NCBI GenBank assembly: GCA_022825925.1
Contig: JAJDVW010000073.1
Span: 1-64,000, forward strand
DNA from: Pseudomonadales bacterium
Lineage (GTDB): Bacteria; Pseudomonadota; Gammaproteobacteria; Pseudomonadales; Azotimanducaceae
Reading direction: 5' to 3'
DNA length: 64,000 nucleotides
A model generated the notes under the pieces. That model was not told the origin of the DNA and did not search any database. It saw only the letters and a program-made list of their open reading frames with translations. Shown in pieces: positions 43,386 to 52,882 of this stretch. Position numbers and translations under genes: made by a program. Every line of letters begins with the position of its first letter. Within the stretch, counting starts at the first letter, position 1.

Positions 43386-46300
43386 TCACTGTGCACCAAA
43401 TCTCGTGCCGATGTAGTGCTTGGTGTCTTCCCCGCCAAGCCGTACCGACCCCCGTCCACTCCGGACATAGAGATCGCCCTTGCTTGAGCGCTCCAACCCC
43501 TTCCACCGCAGATACACCGGTTCCGGACTCCTCTGACAACTCACGAGACAAACCGTCTTCCCCTCCACGACCTGCGTCTTAGGGTCAATGCACGTCCCAG
43601 CCCGGTCCCCGAGACCATTGCGCACGGCCTGTGCCAAGTGCCGCATGAACTTGTCGTCGCTCTCCAAGCGGTCGTGCTCTATGCCCAGGACCTCACCATC
43701 ATCCGCCACGCCAATGAGCAAGTCTCCGCCCTCCGTGTTCAGGAACGCCGCGATCGTCTTCAACACGGCGTGCGTCACATGCTTGTCGTCCTTGCGATCC
43801 TCCTTCAGGTTCCACCGCAGGCTGGACTTGAACTCCAGCGTCTTCGACTCCTGGAGCTCGAGAAGCTCCTCCACTCGACGGTGCCGCCGGATGTAGTCGT
43901 CGAAGAGGAAGTTCTTGAGCGTCTGGCCGAACTCGGGGTCGTCCGTGATGCGCTTGTACAGGTCGAAGTTCGTCTCGACGATCTCCTGGATCTTGTCCTC
44001 GACCTTGGGGTCGAAGGTCAGCCGCACGTTCTCGCGCGTGTTGACCCGGGCGCTTGCATCGAGACCCGCGTCCCCATCGAGTGCGGAACGGATCTGGTCG
44101 AGCGTGACGCGATGCTCGGGACCGAGATTCAGGCCAAAGCGTTCGTTCAGGGCCTCGATGATGCGTGACAGTGTCGCCAGCTCGTCTCCCGTCAGACCGC
44201 CCCCCGGTTTGCTCCCCGCTGGGTCGAGCGGCCGCGCCTGCCGCTCGAGCGCGAACCGGCCACGGCTCGTCCGCTGGATGCGGAACGACTCCATGTCGAT
44301 ATTCTGCTGCACCTCGACTGGCAGTTCCTCCCGGCTGGCGGGCAGCAGGCGCCGGAGGCAGCGGGCGAAGACGTAGAGCTTCTCCAGGTCCGTGTCGGCG
44401 AAGGTCAGCACCTGCGAGAGGAACGCGTACAGGCGCACGTAGTCCGAGAGTTGGCCGCGGAAGTCCCGACCCTCGTCGTCGCTCGTGTCGGCAAAACGCT
44501 GGCGTGCCGGCTCCAGCGCGGCATACAGCCTCTCCTGACTGACCTTCGGCTTGAAGAACGCACGCGCAAAGCGCTCGACATCCTCCTCGGCGAACACACC
44601 AAAGCCCAGGAGCCTGGCCTGCACTTCGTACAGGAGGTTCGGGTCGGTCTCTTCGGACAGGAGCGTGGTCTCGTAGTACGGCTCGAACGCCTTCTTGATC
44701 TCGTCCGCCTCGTTGGCGAAGTCCAGGACCATCGTGGCCTGCTTGCCCGGGTGTGTGCGGTTCAGGCGCGACAGTGTCTGGACCGCGTTGACGCCGCCGA
44801 GTTTCTTGTCCACGTACATCGTGTGGAGCAGCGGTTGGTCGAAGCCGGTCTGGAACTTGTTGGCGACCACCAGGAAGCGGTAGTCGGGCTTCTCGAACTC
44901 GGCGGCCGTCTGCCGCTCGCCGATGACGCGATCCTTGCCGACGGAATTCATGCCCGCCTCGGTGTAGGACTCGCCTTCGTCGTTCACCGTTCCCGAGAAC
45001 GCGACGAGCGCCCGCCAAGGGTGCCCGTTCGCTTCCAGATACCGGTCGAGCGCGAGCTTCGTGCGCACCGCGTGCAGGCGCGAGCGGGTGACGATCATGG
45101 CCTTGGCACGCCCGTCGATCTCTCCCGCGACCTGCGCGGCGAAGTGCTCGACGCAGATGGCGATCTTCTCGCCGATGGCGTGCGGGTGCAGTTCGACGAA
45201 GGACTTGAGCAGATACTCCGCCTTGCGCTTGTCGTACCGCGGATCGTCCTCGACCTTCTTTAACAGACGCCAGTAGGCCTTGTAGGTGGTGTAGTTCGCG
45301 AGCACGTCGAGGATGAAGCCCTCCTCGATCGCCTGACGCATCGTGTAGCGGTGGTACGGTTCGAACTTCCCGTCGGTTCGCTTGCGCCCGAAGAGCTCGA
45401 GGGTCTTCGGCTTCGGCGTCGCGGTGAAAGCGAACGTCGAGAGGTTCGGCAAGCGACCGCGGCTCTGGATCTCCTCGAGCACCCGGTTCTCGATCTCCTC
45501 TTCCGGGGTCTCGGCGCCCGTTTCCTCCCGCTCGGCCTCGTCGAGGCTCTCCGCCGCGAGCACGGCCTTGAGACTCTTCGTGCTCTCCCCGGACTGCGAA
45601 GAGTGCGCCTCGTCCACGATCACCGCGAAACGCTGCCCCGGAAACTGGCCGATCTGCTCGGCGATGACGGGGAACTTCTGCAGCGTCGTGACGATGATCG
45701 TCCTGCCTGCCTCCAGGGCCTCGCGGAGCTGACGCGATGTCCGGTCGATGTTCTCGACGACGCCGAGGGTCTGCTCGAACTGGCGGATCGTGCTCTGCAG
45801 TTGTCTGTCGAGCACGCGCCGGTCCGTCACCACGATGACGGAATCGAAGACTCTCCTGTCCTCGTGGTCGTGCAGCACCGACAGCCGGTGGGCCAGCCAG
45901 GCGATGGTGAAGCTCTTCCCGCTGCCCGCGGAGTGCTGGATCAGGTAGCGTTCCCCCGTGCCCTGCTCGCGCGCGTCCTGCACCAACCGGCGTACGCAGT
46001 CCAGTTGCTGGTAGCGCGGGAAGATCAGGAATCGCTCGCCGGTCTTGCGGCCACGGTCGTCCTCGACCTCCACCTCGTGGACGAACTGACGGACGAGGTC
46101 CAGGACGCTGTCCCGCGCCCAGACCTCTTCCCAGAGGTAGCTGGTGGAATAGCCCTGTCGCGTGGGCGGGACGGGCGGATTCCCCGCGCCGCCGAAGCGC
46201 CCCTGGTCGAACGGCAGGAAACGCGTCTTCGTGCCCGCCAGCGCCGTCGTCACCAACACCTGGTTCGGATCGACGGCGAAGTGCGCGAGGCAGCGTCCAT

Positions 46301-46922
46301 AGGCGAAGAGCGGCTCTCGCGGATCCCGGTCGGTCCGGTACTGGTGAATCGCATCCTCGACATCCTGGCCGCTGAGCGGGTTCTTGAGTTCGGCCGTGAA
46401 GATCGGGATGCCATTCAGGAACAGCACGAGGTCGAGACTCTGTTCGCTCTTCCCACTGAAGCGAAGCTGGCGCACGACCGTGAAGAGATTGGCCGCGTGC
46501 AGGCGCCGCAGCTCCTCGTTGAGCCCACTGGCGGGGCGGAAGTACGCGAGGCGGAACTTGCAGCCAGAGTCCTTGACGCCGTCGCGGAGGACGTTAAGAG
46601 CACCACGGCGGGCGATCTCGCGGGAGAGGCGGCCGAGGAAACGTGGTTTGACATCAGCCCCGTGGTGCTGCTTGAGCTTCTCCCATTCCTTGGGCTGGGT
46701 AGCCAGCAGGAAGTCGAGGACCTCGGTTGGAATCAGGCACAGCGGCCGGTCGTAGTCCGCGGGACCGCGCTTGCGATAGCCGCCGGGGACGAACTCCTTG
46801 TTGTATGGCGGCGAGGATTCGCGTAGCGACGTGCGGTCTTCGGCGCACTCGTCGGGGCCGTACCGCAGCAAGGCACACTCGATGGCCTCCTCGAATGCGC
46901 CTTCGGAGACGGGCGGCGTCAT
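43386..46922 (-). CDS. hsdR: Type I restriction enzyme HsdR with C-terminal AlbA_2-type domain
   Basis: 1,178 residues. The N-terminal nuclease domain has DLVLFLNGIPIFTAELKNPL (Asp and E-L-K near 165-178). The translocase follows: Walker A HSAGSGKSFTIAWLAHRL (near 330), VDEAHSSQSGES (near 435), FAFTATPKPKTLELFG and LHTMYVDKKLGGVNAVQTLS/RLNRTHPGK. The last about 150 residues, with KTLEFKSSLRWNLKEDRKDD, AFLNTEGGDLLIGVADDGEV and YVRSGRGSVRL, form an AlbA_2 (Schlafen-like ATP/nucleic-acid-binding) domain, an addition beyond the usual HsdR end. It is the last gene of the hsd operon and the motor-nuclease subunit. Confidence 0.92.
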   Translation of the reverse strand: MTPPVSEGAFEEAIECALLRYGPDECAEDRTSLRESSPPYNKEFVPGGYRKRGPADYDRPLCLIPTEVLDFLLATQPKEWEKLKQHHGADVKPRFLGRLSREIARRGALNVLRDGVKDSGCKFRLAYFRPASGLNEELRRLHAANLFTVVRQLRFSGKSEQSLDLVLFLNGIPIFTAELKNPLSGQDVEDAIHQYRTDRDPREPLFAYGRCLAHFAVDPNQVLVTTALAGTKTRFLPFDQGRFGGAGNPPVPPTRQGYSTSYLWEEVWARDSVLDLVRQFVHEVEVEDDRGRKTGERFLIFPRYQQLDCVRRLVQDAREQGTGERYLIQHSAGSGKSFTIAWLAHRLSVLHDHEDRRVFDSVIVVTDRRVLDRQLQSTIRQFEQTLGVVENIDRTSRQLREALEAGRTIIVTTLQKFPVIAEQIGQFPGQRFAVIVDEAHSSQSGESTKSLKAVLAAESLDEAEREETGAETPEEEIENRVLEEIQSRGRLPNLSTFAFTATPKPKTLELFGRKRTDGKFEPYHRYTMRQAIEEGFILDVLANYTTYKAYWRLLKKVEDDPRYDKRKAEYLLKSFVELHPHAIGEKIAICVEHFAAQVAGEIDGRAKAMIVTRSRLHAVRTKLALDRYLEANGHPWRALVAFSGTVNDEGESYTEAGMNSVGKDRVIGERQTAAEFEKPDYRFLVVANKFQTGFDQPLLHTMYVDKKLGGVNAVQTLSRLNRTHPGKQATMVLDFANEADEIKKAFEPYYETTLLSEETDPNLLYEVQARLLGFGVFAEEDVERFARAFFKPKVSQERLYAALEPARQRFADTSDDEGRDFRGQLSDYVRLYAFLSQVLTFADTDLEKLYVFARCLRRLLPASREELPVEVQQNIDMESFRIQRTSRGRFALERQARPLDPAGSKPGGGLTGDELATLSRIIEALNERFGLNLGPEHRVTLDQIRSALDGDAGLDASARVNTRENVRLTFDPKVEDKIQEIVETNFDLYKRITDDPEFGQTLKNFLFDDYIRRHRRVEELLELQESKTLEFKSSLRWNLKEDRKDDKHVTHAVLKTIAAFLNTEGGDLLIGVADDGEVLGIEHDRLESDDKFMRHLAQAVRNGLGDRAGTCIDPKTQVVEGKTVCLVSCQRSPEPVYLRWKGLERSSKGDLYVRSGRGSVRLGGEDTKHYIGTRFGAQ

Positions 46923-46961
46923 GCGGAACGCTTCCCTTCGAGGAGACGCCTAGTCAGGGTT

Positions 46962-47028
46962 GTCATAGTCGATGTCACAGCTTGTCACAGCTACGTGTCA
47001 TAGCTTGTCACAGCTCGATGTCACAGCT
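46962..47028. repeat. Six GTCAYAG direct repeats between fic and hsdR
   Basis: Copies of GTCA(C/T)AG(C)T start at 46962, 46974, 46984, 46997, 47007 and 47020, that is at 12, 10, 13, 10 and 13-bp steps, close to one helical turn. The last copy overlaps the fic stop codon. The array covers most of the 98-bp gap before hsdR, so it may bind a cooperative regulator controlling hsdR separately from the upstream genes. Confidence 0.75.
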
Positions 47029-48094
47029 CCGCTTCGGATTTCCGGTCCCCATCCGCTAACCGGTAGTGTCGAGCCGGATCCGTAGGCCCAGTGGCCGCTT
47101 CGGCAAGCAACCCCTTGCCGACCAGATCCTTCAGGTCCCGCTGCAGCGTGCGGCGGTTCGTGCGGGGGCACAGTCGCTCGTAGTCTCGAATTGCGAGGCG
47201 ACCGTGTTCGATGACATGGCCAAGCGCCACCGCCTGCCGGTCGGACAACGCGTGCTCACGGGCGACAACGTCTTGGCGGATCGTCCGCTCTCCACGCGCC
47301 TTGACCTCGTCGAGCTGAGTCGCGAGCCCTGCGGTGAAGAACTCAAGCCACCCAGTGAGGTCCATATCCCGCTCCCGCACTCCCTGGAGCGCCCGGTAGA
47401 AGGCGGCTCGGTCCCGGTCGTAGTACTCGCTGATGGTGAAGAGCCGCTTGAAGTCGTAGCCGGCCCTATACAGGCACAGGGTCGAGAGCAGGCGCGAAGC
47501 CCGACCGTTGCCGTCCAGAAAGGGATGAATGTGCACCAATTGGAACTGGGCGATGCCGCCGATCAACACGGGGTGGACTTCGTTCTCCCGGTTCAGCCAG
47601 TCGGTCAGCTCCTGCATCAGGATCGGAACCTCGTACGCCGGCGGAGGCGTATACACAACCGCGCCGGTGGCCGAGTTGACGACATGATTCTGAACGTTCC
47701 TGTATGCCCCCGGCCCGGCAGACCCGCCGCGAACGCCTTCCACCAGACGTCTGTGTATCTCCCGGACGAGCCCTTCCGTGATCGGCCCGCCGCCGCCGAG
47801 CCACGCCGAGACGAACCCAAAGGCGTCCCTGTAGTTCACGAGCTCGCGAACATCGTCCGGGTCCGCGCCGGGCACGGTTTCGCCGCCGAGGAGTCGCTCG
47901 GCCTCGGGCAAAGAGAGCCTGGTGCCTTCGATATGCGTCGTGTGGTGCGCTTCCAGAATCAGCGCCCGTTCGCCCATCCGGCGAATCCAGTCCTCGGAGA
48001 GCGTCGCCGCCTCCAGGAAGCCCCGCGCCCGCTCGACCCGCGTGAGATCGGCGGTGATGGCATTGGTTACGGTGAAGTGGGGATTGAAACTCAT
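47021..48094 (-). CDS. Fic family protein inside the hsd operon
   Basis: 357 residues. The active site is [16 protein letters not shown], a full Fic motif. The inhibitory motif (S/T)xxxE(G/N) is TTHIEG in the N-terminal helix (class II arrangement). A C-terminal winged-helix-like region ([40 protein letters not shown]) probably binds DNA. It is predicted to AMPylate a protein target. Its start overlaps the hsdS stop by 4 nt, so it is translated with the specificity subunit. Fic genes in type I loci have been seen before, but their function there is unresolved. Confidence 0.92.
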   Translation of the reverse strand: MSFNPHFTVTNAITADLTRVERARGFLEAATLSEDWIRRMGERALILEAHHTTHIEGTRLSLPEAERLLGGETVPGADPDDVRELVNYRDAFGFVSAWLGGGGPITEGLVREIHRRLVEGVRGGSAGPGAYRNVQNHVVNSATGAVVYTPPPAYEVPILMQELTDWLNRENEVHPVLIGGIAQFQLVHIHPFLDGNGRASRLLSTLCLYRAGYDFKRLFTISEYYDRDRAAFYRALQGVRERDMDLTGWLEFFTAGLATQLDEVKARGERTIRQDVVAREHALSDRQAVALGHVIEHGRLAIRDYERLCPRTNRRTLQRDLKDLVGKGLLAEAATGPTDPARHYRLADGDRKSEAEL

Positions 48095-49437
48095 TGGGTT
48101 GTGGCGGCCTCTCGGACGTCGATCTTGCCGGTGACGGCAGCGGAGATCAGGGCCGACCGATACTCCTTGACGTGCTCGACGGCCACGGCGACTTTGCGGA
48201 TCAGTGCCTCAATGTCCGCCTTCTCTCTTCGAATCGAAGCGACGATCCGATCCTGCTCCACCAAGGGTGGGACGGGGGTAACGAAGGTACCGACATCGGG
48301 CATATAGATCGTCTGATGTGTTGAGCCCATCGTCAGACGCCTATACTCCGACCCCATCGCACGAAGAACGTACAGGAGATACTCAGGCCGGAGGGACTGT
48401 CCACAGATCCAGTTGACGAAGTCTTGCGTAGTCGCCATGTCAACACCAAGTATCGCCGAAAACCCCACCGATGCAGTGCGAGAGAGAATCACTGTGCCCT
48501 TCGGCAGCAGCGTCGCAGCCGAGTTCGCGAGGCCCGCTTCACTTATCTTCTCGGACGTGTCCACCACGTACTCGGCTTGGCCGTCCCGAATCTGCCAGAC
48601 ATCCGCCAGGCCAAACCAAGGGATGGTGCAGTCTTTCCAGTAGTCCGCGTTCTGTCGGCTTGGTGTGTGCCCGGAGTGCAGCCTCGCGGCGAACTTTATC
48701 CTTTTCGCCTCCCAATGCGCCGGAATCTCCCCCAACCACTCCGCGCCGGAGTCCCTCATCGGCACGGTTGAGTCCAGCCCTCGAGTGACCGCGCGGGTGA
48801 CCACGGCAGCCCGCTTCTCTCGTAGCAGATCGATTAACCTCTCCTTCATCCCCGCCAACTCATCGATCTTCGCCGTCTGACAATCAAGGAACTCTGCAAT
48901 GGACCGCTGTTCAGTCTTTTGAGGAATGAGCATCGGGAGGTCACCGACGTTGGACCCTGTCACCGCGTCGTACGTGCTCCCCGCAGATACAGCATCTAGA
49001 AGCGGCCGGATGGCGAGGAAAGCGTAGAAGCTAAACGAACTGTCCAGACCCGCTACTGGCCGGATAGCGCACAACCCGCGCCCGATTCCGTACGTTCGAT
49101 CCGCAACATTCATCGCCCCAACAGGTGCTCGTACGGACAGCAGAATGTCGCCACATCGGGCGACTTTCGGCGCGCTATCGCAGGACTGGCATGGAGCTGG
49201 GTTCACTGGACCGAACTCGCCATTCCCCTGAAGAAACGGCATGCCATCCAGACCTTCTGAAACAGCCGTTGAGGGCGGCGACTGGCCGGCAACGACGTCG
49301 GAGACGAACTTCAGGCGCTTCACCAGCCAATGCCTTGGAACCTCCCCAAGCAAAGCGACACCGGAGTCCCTATACTCAGGATACGGATGCGACCGGGCGT
49401 GTAGTGTTAGGCCAGTTTCGTCACTCAAACCAATCAC
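48091..49437 (-). CDS. hsdS: Type I restriction-modification specificity subunit HsdS
   Basis: 448 residues with two target-recognition half-domains, each opening with the same phrase ([20 protein letters not shown] and [20 protein letters not shown]). The conserved coiled-coil spacers are [20 protein letters not shown] and [20 protein letters not shown]. The two halves recognise the two parts of a bipartite DNA site. It starts at GTG overlapping the stop of the small upstream ORF (GTGA), with AAAGGAG just before. Confidence 0.92.
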   Translation of the reverse strand: MIGLSDETGLTLHARSHPYPEYRDSGVALLGEVPRHWLVKRLKFVSDVVAGQSPPSTAVSEGLDGMPFLQGNGEFGPVNPAPCQSCDSAPKVARCGDILLSVRAPVGAMNVADRTYGIGRGLCAIRPVAGLDSSFSFYAFLAIRPLLDAVSAGSTYDAVTGSNVGDLPMLIPQKTEQRSIAEFLDCQTAKIDELAGMKERLIDLLREKRAAVVTRAVTRGLDSTVPMRDSGAEWLGEIPAHWEAKRIKFAARLHSGHTPSRQNADYWKDCTIPWFGLADVWQIRDGQAEYVVDTSEKISEAGLANSAATLLPKGTVILSRTASVGFSAILGVDMATTQDFVNWICGQSLRPEYLLYVLRAMGSEYRRLTMGSTHQTIYMPDVGTFVTPVPPLVEQDRIVASIRREKADIEALIRKVAVAVEHVKEYRSALISAAVTGKIDVREAATTQ

Positions 49438-49562
49438 TCCTTTACCTGCCGAACTCTTGCATGGAAGTACGCATCCGCCGAAGGGGGGAACGCCAACACT
49501 TCCTTACGCGTCAGCGGCCGAGGGAGCTTCCGCGGCTGAAGGCTCCTAGACCGTTCCGCCAT
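49434..49562 (-). CDS. Possible 42-residue protein coupled to hsdS
   Basis: An ATG frame encoding MAERSRSLQPRKLPRPLTRK and ending RVRQVKE. Its stop overlaps the GTG of hsdS by 4 nt, and its last codons contain the hsdS Shine-Dalgarno. It is basic, without known homology. It may be a translational leader or a small protein; no other open frame fills this gap. Confidence 0.4.
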   Translation of the reverse strand: MAERSRSLQPRKLPRPLTRKEVLAFPPSADAYFHARVRQVKE

Positions 49563-49644
49563 GACCCACCACCCAGCCACGTTTCCGCAAACGGACCACT
49601 GTGAGTTAGGCTGTCGCATACCGGCCGAATCTGCCTGGAGGCAG

Positions 49645-50277
49645 TCATCCGGAGAGCACGTCGAGGGCAGGGCCAACCAGGGACTTGGCGCGACAGACCT
49701 CGGCCGCGCGCCAGATTTCGTCGGCGTTCGCCTTGCGCTCGTCGAGAGCGTCACGCAGGGCCTCAAGCGCCACGTCTTTGCCAACGATTCGCCGGAAGCG
49801 GAAGCAGTCGACGACGGTACGTGCGGGGCTGGTAACGCGGGCCGGCACCCCCTCGAAGGCAACCGCCTGGACGCCGTACTGCAGGGATGCGCCAGAGAAG
49901 CGCACGACCTTGATGGGCAGTTCGGGCAGGCGCGGTGTGCGGGCCTTGTGGGGGATGGCGATCCAGACCTCCCTCGGGAGTTGTGTGCCGAGGCGATGCA
50001 CCACCAACGCGGACAGCAGGCACACGATCACGCCCGATACCCTGGCACACACGGCGCCAAGAGAGTAGTGCTCGGTCGGCATCGCGCCCGCCACGCGATA
50101 GAGTCCGCGAGCCACGCGCTCTACGGCGCCGTCCTCGACCAAACTTCGTAGCCGATGTGCGTCGACCCCTACAGCCACCGCGTCACGGGGCCGGAAGAAG
50201 GCCTGACCGCCGAGGCCGCGCAGGCTCGCGACGTTCGCCTGTGTCGTGGTTACGAAGCTGTCGGCATCTACGGGCAC
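49645..50277 (-). CDS. AbiEi-type antitoxin/regulator inside the hsd operon
   Basis: 210 residues from GTG 50277. The N-terminal winged helix GGQAFFRPRDAVAVGVDAHR then VEDGAVERVARGLYRV is the AbiEi pattern. The C-terminal part (VVRFSGASLQYGV, VPARVTSPARTVVDCFRFRR, DVALEALRDALDERKA) matches AbiEi antitoxins too. The frame is open to ATG 50358, but that start lies inside an inverted repeat likely to be its operator. The usual AbiEii toxin gene is missing; the Fic gene two positions downstream is a possible alternative partner. Confidence 0.82.
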   Translation of the reverse strand: MPVDADSFVTTTQANVASLRGLGGQAFFRPRDAVAVGVDAHRLRSLVEDGAVERVARGLYRVAGAMPTEHYSLGAVCARVSGVIVCLLSALVVHRLGTQLPREVWIAIPHKARTPRLPELPIKVVRFSGASLQYGVQAVAFEGVPARVTSPARTVVDCFRFRRIVGKDVALEALRDALDERKANADEIWRAAEVCRAKSLVGPALDVLSG

Positions 50278-50340
50278 GTTCTTTGCGGATCCGCCACAAT
50301 CGCCGCGGAACCTACTCCCGCGCCCGCCAAAGATCAAATG

Positions 50341-50366
50341 GTCGGCAAAAGAAAACATTTGCCGAC
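50341..50366. promoter_or_regulatory. Perfect 9-bp inverted repeat before the AbiEi-type gene
   Basis: GTCGGCAAA (50341-50349) and TTTGCCGAC (50358-50366) are exact complements separated by 8 bp. It lies between the hsdM stop and the AbiEi-type start, and fits an operator for AbiEi autoregulation; it could also fold as an RNA hairpin. Confidence 0.6.
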
Positions 50367-50378
50367 ATTTTAGACACC

Positions 50379-52490
50379 TTACGTAGTCACCTGACGCAGC
50401 ATTGCGACGATCTCCCGCTCCACCTTCTGAATGTCCGCCTCGATCTCCTCCAGCGGACGCGGCGGACGGTACTCGTAGAAGTACCGGTTGAAGTTGATCT
50501 CGTAGCCCACGATGCCAACCTCCCCGTCCTGCGGATCGCGGCGCGTGGTGTCGATCCAGGCATCCGGGACGTGTGGCCGCACCTCCCGGTCGAAGAAGCC
50601 TTCGACGCTCTCAAGGAGCGGCACGTTCTCCGTGTCCCGTAGCTCCGGATCGGGTTCCGGACGCCCCTCCAGGTCGCGGCAGATCGCGGCCTCTTCGTTG
50701 CGCTCGGAGAGCGCCGACAGGATCGCCTTGCGGATGGGAGCGGCAAGCTTGAGGTCCCCGGCCTTGGCAGCAAGCGAGAGTTCGGCATCGAACTCCTTCC
50801 GATCCAGGAAGAGTTCGCCGGGCAGCCCTGTCAGCATCGCCCGTATGGCAGCCTGCCGCGCACGGCCGGCTTCTTCGTCCGCCGCCTTGGCCTCGCCTCG
50901 CTTGCGCGACACCGCCAGGTTGACGAACGCCCGCTGGTCCTCGAGGCGCGCGATCCGTTCGGGGCTGGCCTGGAAGTCGAGGCGAAGCGGGCGCTCCACG
51001 GTGATCTTGCGGAAGCCGAAGTGCGTCGTCGGGTAGACGCGACTGACGACGGCCTCGCGCTCCTCGCCATCCTTGTCCACCCGTCGCTTCGTCCCGTCGC
51101 CGAACTCTCGCAGCAACCGCAAGACGTCCTGCTTGCGATCGAACGGGACCTCGCGGCGCTTGGCGCCAAGGCTCTTGCGCATCAAGGTCCAGAATGAGGT
51201 GGCGTCGATGAGCTGGACCTTGCCCCGACGATCCGAACGCTTGCGGTTGGTGAGCACCCATACGTACGTCGCGATGGCCGTGTTGTAGAAGAGCTGCTCG
51301 GGCAGCGCGATCAGGGCCTCCAGCAGGTCGTTCTCCAGGATCCAACGCCGAACCTCACTCTCCCCGCTGCCTGCATCTCCCGTGAAGAGCGGCGAACCGT
51401 TCATGATGATGGCGATCCGAGAGCCGCCCTGCTCGGGTTCCTTGACGTGGGCCAGCATGTGCAGGAGGAACAGCAGTTGGCCGTCGCTAATGCGCGGCAG
51501 CCCCGGGGCGAAGCGACCGCCCGCGCCCCGGTCGTGTTCGGCGCGCACCGGGTCCTGGTCGCGCTTCCAGTCCTTGCCGTAAGGGGGATTGGCGATCATG
51601 TAGTCGAAGCCGATGCCGGGGTGCCGATCGTTCGACAGCGTGCTTCCGAAGAGGATGCTATCCGCGTCCCGCCCGTCCTCGGATTTCATGAACAGGTCCG
51701 ACTTGCAGATGGCGAACGTCTCCGGGTTCACCTCCTGGCCGAACAGGTGAATGTCGGCCTCGGGGTTCGTCGGGTCGCCGAAGCGCTGACCGTCCCGGGT
51801 CTCTCCGACGGTAATGTGCTCCTTGGTAATGGTGAGCATTCCCCCGGAGCCGCAGCACGGGTCGTAGACGGTTCGCACGATCCCCTTCGTTCGCAGTTGC
51901 CCCTCGTCGCCCGCCATGAGCAGGTCCACCATGAGGTGGACGACATCCCGCGGCGTGAAGTGTTCCCCCGGATTCTCGTTCAGAGCTTCGTTGAACTTCC
52001 TGATGAGCTCCTCGAAGATCGTGCCCATCGTGAAGTTGTCGACCGTGTCGGGGTGGAGATCCACCCGCGGATCCGAGAAGCGCTGCACGACCTGGAACAG
52101 CAGACCCGATTCGTCGAGCTTCGCGATCGTGTTGTCGAAATCGAACTTCTCCAGCACCTCGCGCATGTTCGGGCTGAATCCGGCGATGTAGTGCCTCAGA
52201 TTCGCGGCGATCTGGGGGGCGTCGGCCAGCAGCCTCTCGAAGTCGTAGCGCGAGGTGTTGTAGAAGGCGAACCCCGACGCACGCTGGAGCTGCGGGTCGA
52301 GGTTGCCGATCTTGTCCTTGTAGGCCGCCTGGACCTCGAGCACCTTCGGCTTCGTCGGGGCCAGCACGCAGTCGAGCCTACGCAAGACCGTGAGCGGCAG
52401 GATCACGTCCTGGTACTTGCCGCGCTTGAAGGTGTCGCGGATAAGGTCCGCAACGCCCCAGATGAAGCTGACGATCTGGCCGTGGTTCAT
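50379..52490 (-). CDS. hsdM: Type I restriction-modification methyltransferase subunit HsdM
   Basis: 703 residues. The helical N-terminal domain starts MNHGQIVSFIWGVADLIRDT. The S-adenosylmethionine motif is YDPCCGSGGMLTITKEH (near 212), the catalytic NPPY is in MIANPPYGKDWKRDQ (near 298), and FTPRDVVHLMVDLLMAG precedes them, as in all HsdM. It modifies adenine to N6-methyladenine within the HsdS site. A C-terminal coil and tail of about 200 residues is longer than the compact HsdM types. Its ATG overlaps the TGA of the CMD-like gene upstream by 4 nt, so the two are translationally coupled. Confidence 0.93.
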   Translation of the reverse strand: MNHGQIVSFIWGVADLIRDTFKRGKYQDVILPLTVLRRLDCVLAPTKPKVLEVQAAYKDKIGNLDPQLQRASGFAFYNTSRYDFERLLADAPQIAANLRHYIAGFSPNMREVLEKFDFDNTIAKLDESGLLFQVVQRFSDPRVDLHPDTVDNFTMGTIFEELIRKFNEALNENPGEHFTPRDVVHLMVDLLMAGDEGQLRTKGIVRTVYDPCCGSGGMLTITKEHITVGETRDGQRFGDPTNPEADIHLFGQEVNPETFAICKSDLFMKSEDGRDADSILFGSTLSNDRHPGIGFDYMIANPPYGKDWKRDQDPVRAEHDRGAGGRFAPGLPRISDGQLLFLLHMLAHVKEPEQGGSRIAIIMNGSPLFTGDAGSGESEVRRWILENDLLEALIALPEQLFYNTAIATYVWVLTNRKRSDRRGKVQLIDATSFWTLMRKSLGAKRREVPFDRKQDVLRLLREFGDGTKRRVDKDGEEREAVVSRVYPTTHFGFRKITVERPLRLDFQASPERIARLEDQRAFVNLAVSRKRGEAKAADEEAGRARQAAIRAMLTGLPGELFLDRKEFDAELSLAAKAGDLKLAAPIRKAILSALSERNEEAAICRDLEGRPEPDPELRDTENVPLLESVEGFFDREVRPHVPDAWIDTTRRDPQDGEVGIVGYEINFNRYFYEYRPPRPLEEIEADIQKVEREIVAMLRQVTT

Positions 52491-52867
52491 GTTCGGTCGC
52501 CGCTCAGCGCAACACCGACCGAGTTCCGCGCACTCGGAAACCGCTCGATGCCCAGTTCCTGCTGCACCGGCTCGATCATCCCGCGGGACATGTCGTCCAC
52601 GGGGATGCCCATGGCGTCCGCGATGCGCGTCATGCGCTGGAAGTTCGCGGCTACGCCCGCCGCGTCCACCAGCACCGCGGGGCCCGCCGCCTCGAGCAGT
52701 TCCCGCCGGCGACGTTCCAGGACCTCGTCCCGGGACGCCACGCTCTCGGCGAAGCGCATTAGTTCCGGCCCGAACTCGATGCCGACGGCGGCTCCGTCGG
52801 CATCGCCGTTGACCGCCTGCAGGTCGATCTCGGTCGCTGTGTGCATCGCGCTCACACGGAGCGCCAT
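52487..52867 (-). CDS. CMD-like small partner of the AhpD-type protein, copy 1
   Basis: 126 residues. The segment VLVDAAGVAANFQRMTRIAD followed by AMGIPVDDM resembles the C-terminal helix of carboxymuconolactone-decarboxylase-fold proteins (A-x-F-N-x-M-x-R-I-A-D-x-x-G). It is a close paralogue of the protein at 57338-57694, with matching starts (LRVSAM, EIDLQA) and similarity throughout up to NSV; after that the last residues diverge (GVALSGDRT). It follows the AhpD-like gene by 15 bp, and its stop overlaps hsdM. It probably forms a complex or second half with the AhpD-like protein. Confidence 0.7.
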   Translation of the reverse strand: MALRVSAMHTATEIDLQAVNGDADGAAVGIEFGPELMRFAESVASRDEVLERRRRELLEAAGPAVLVDAAGVAANFQRMTRIADAMGIPVDDMSRGMIEPVQQELGIERFPSARNSVGVALSGDRT

Positions 52868-52882
52868 GGCGTGCGCGCCAGT

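Noticed and set aside
49563-49862. Upstream extension of the 42-residue ORF
   Set aside because: Runs antisense-like through the AbiEi-type gene in another frame with no conserved features.
50278-50358. ATG 50358 as the start of the AbiEi-type gene
   Set aside because: It lies inside a perfect inverted repeat and adds a Gly/Arg-rich leader not typical of the family; GTG 50277 gives the usual length.
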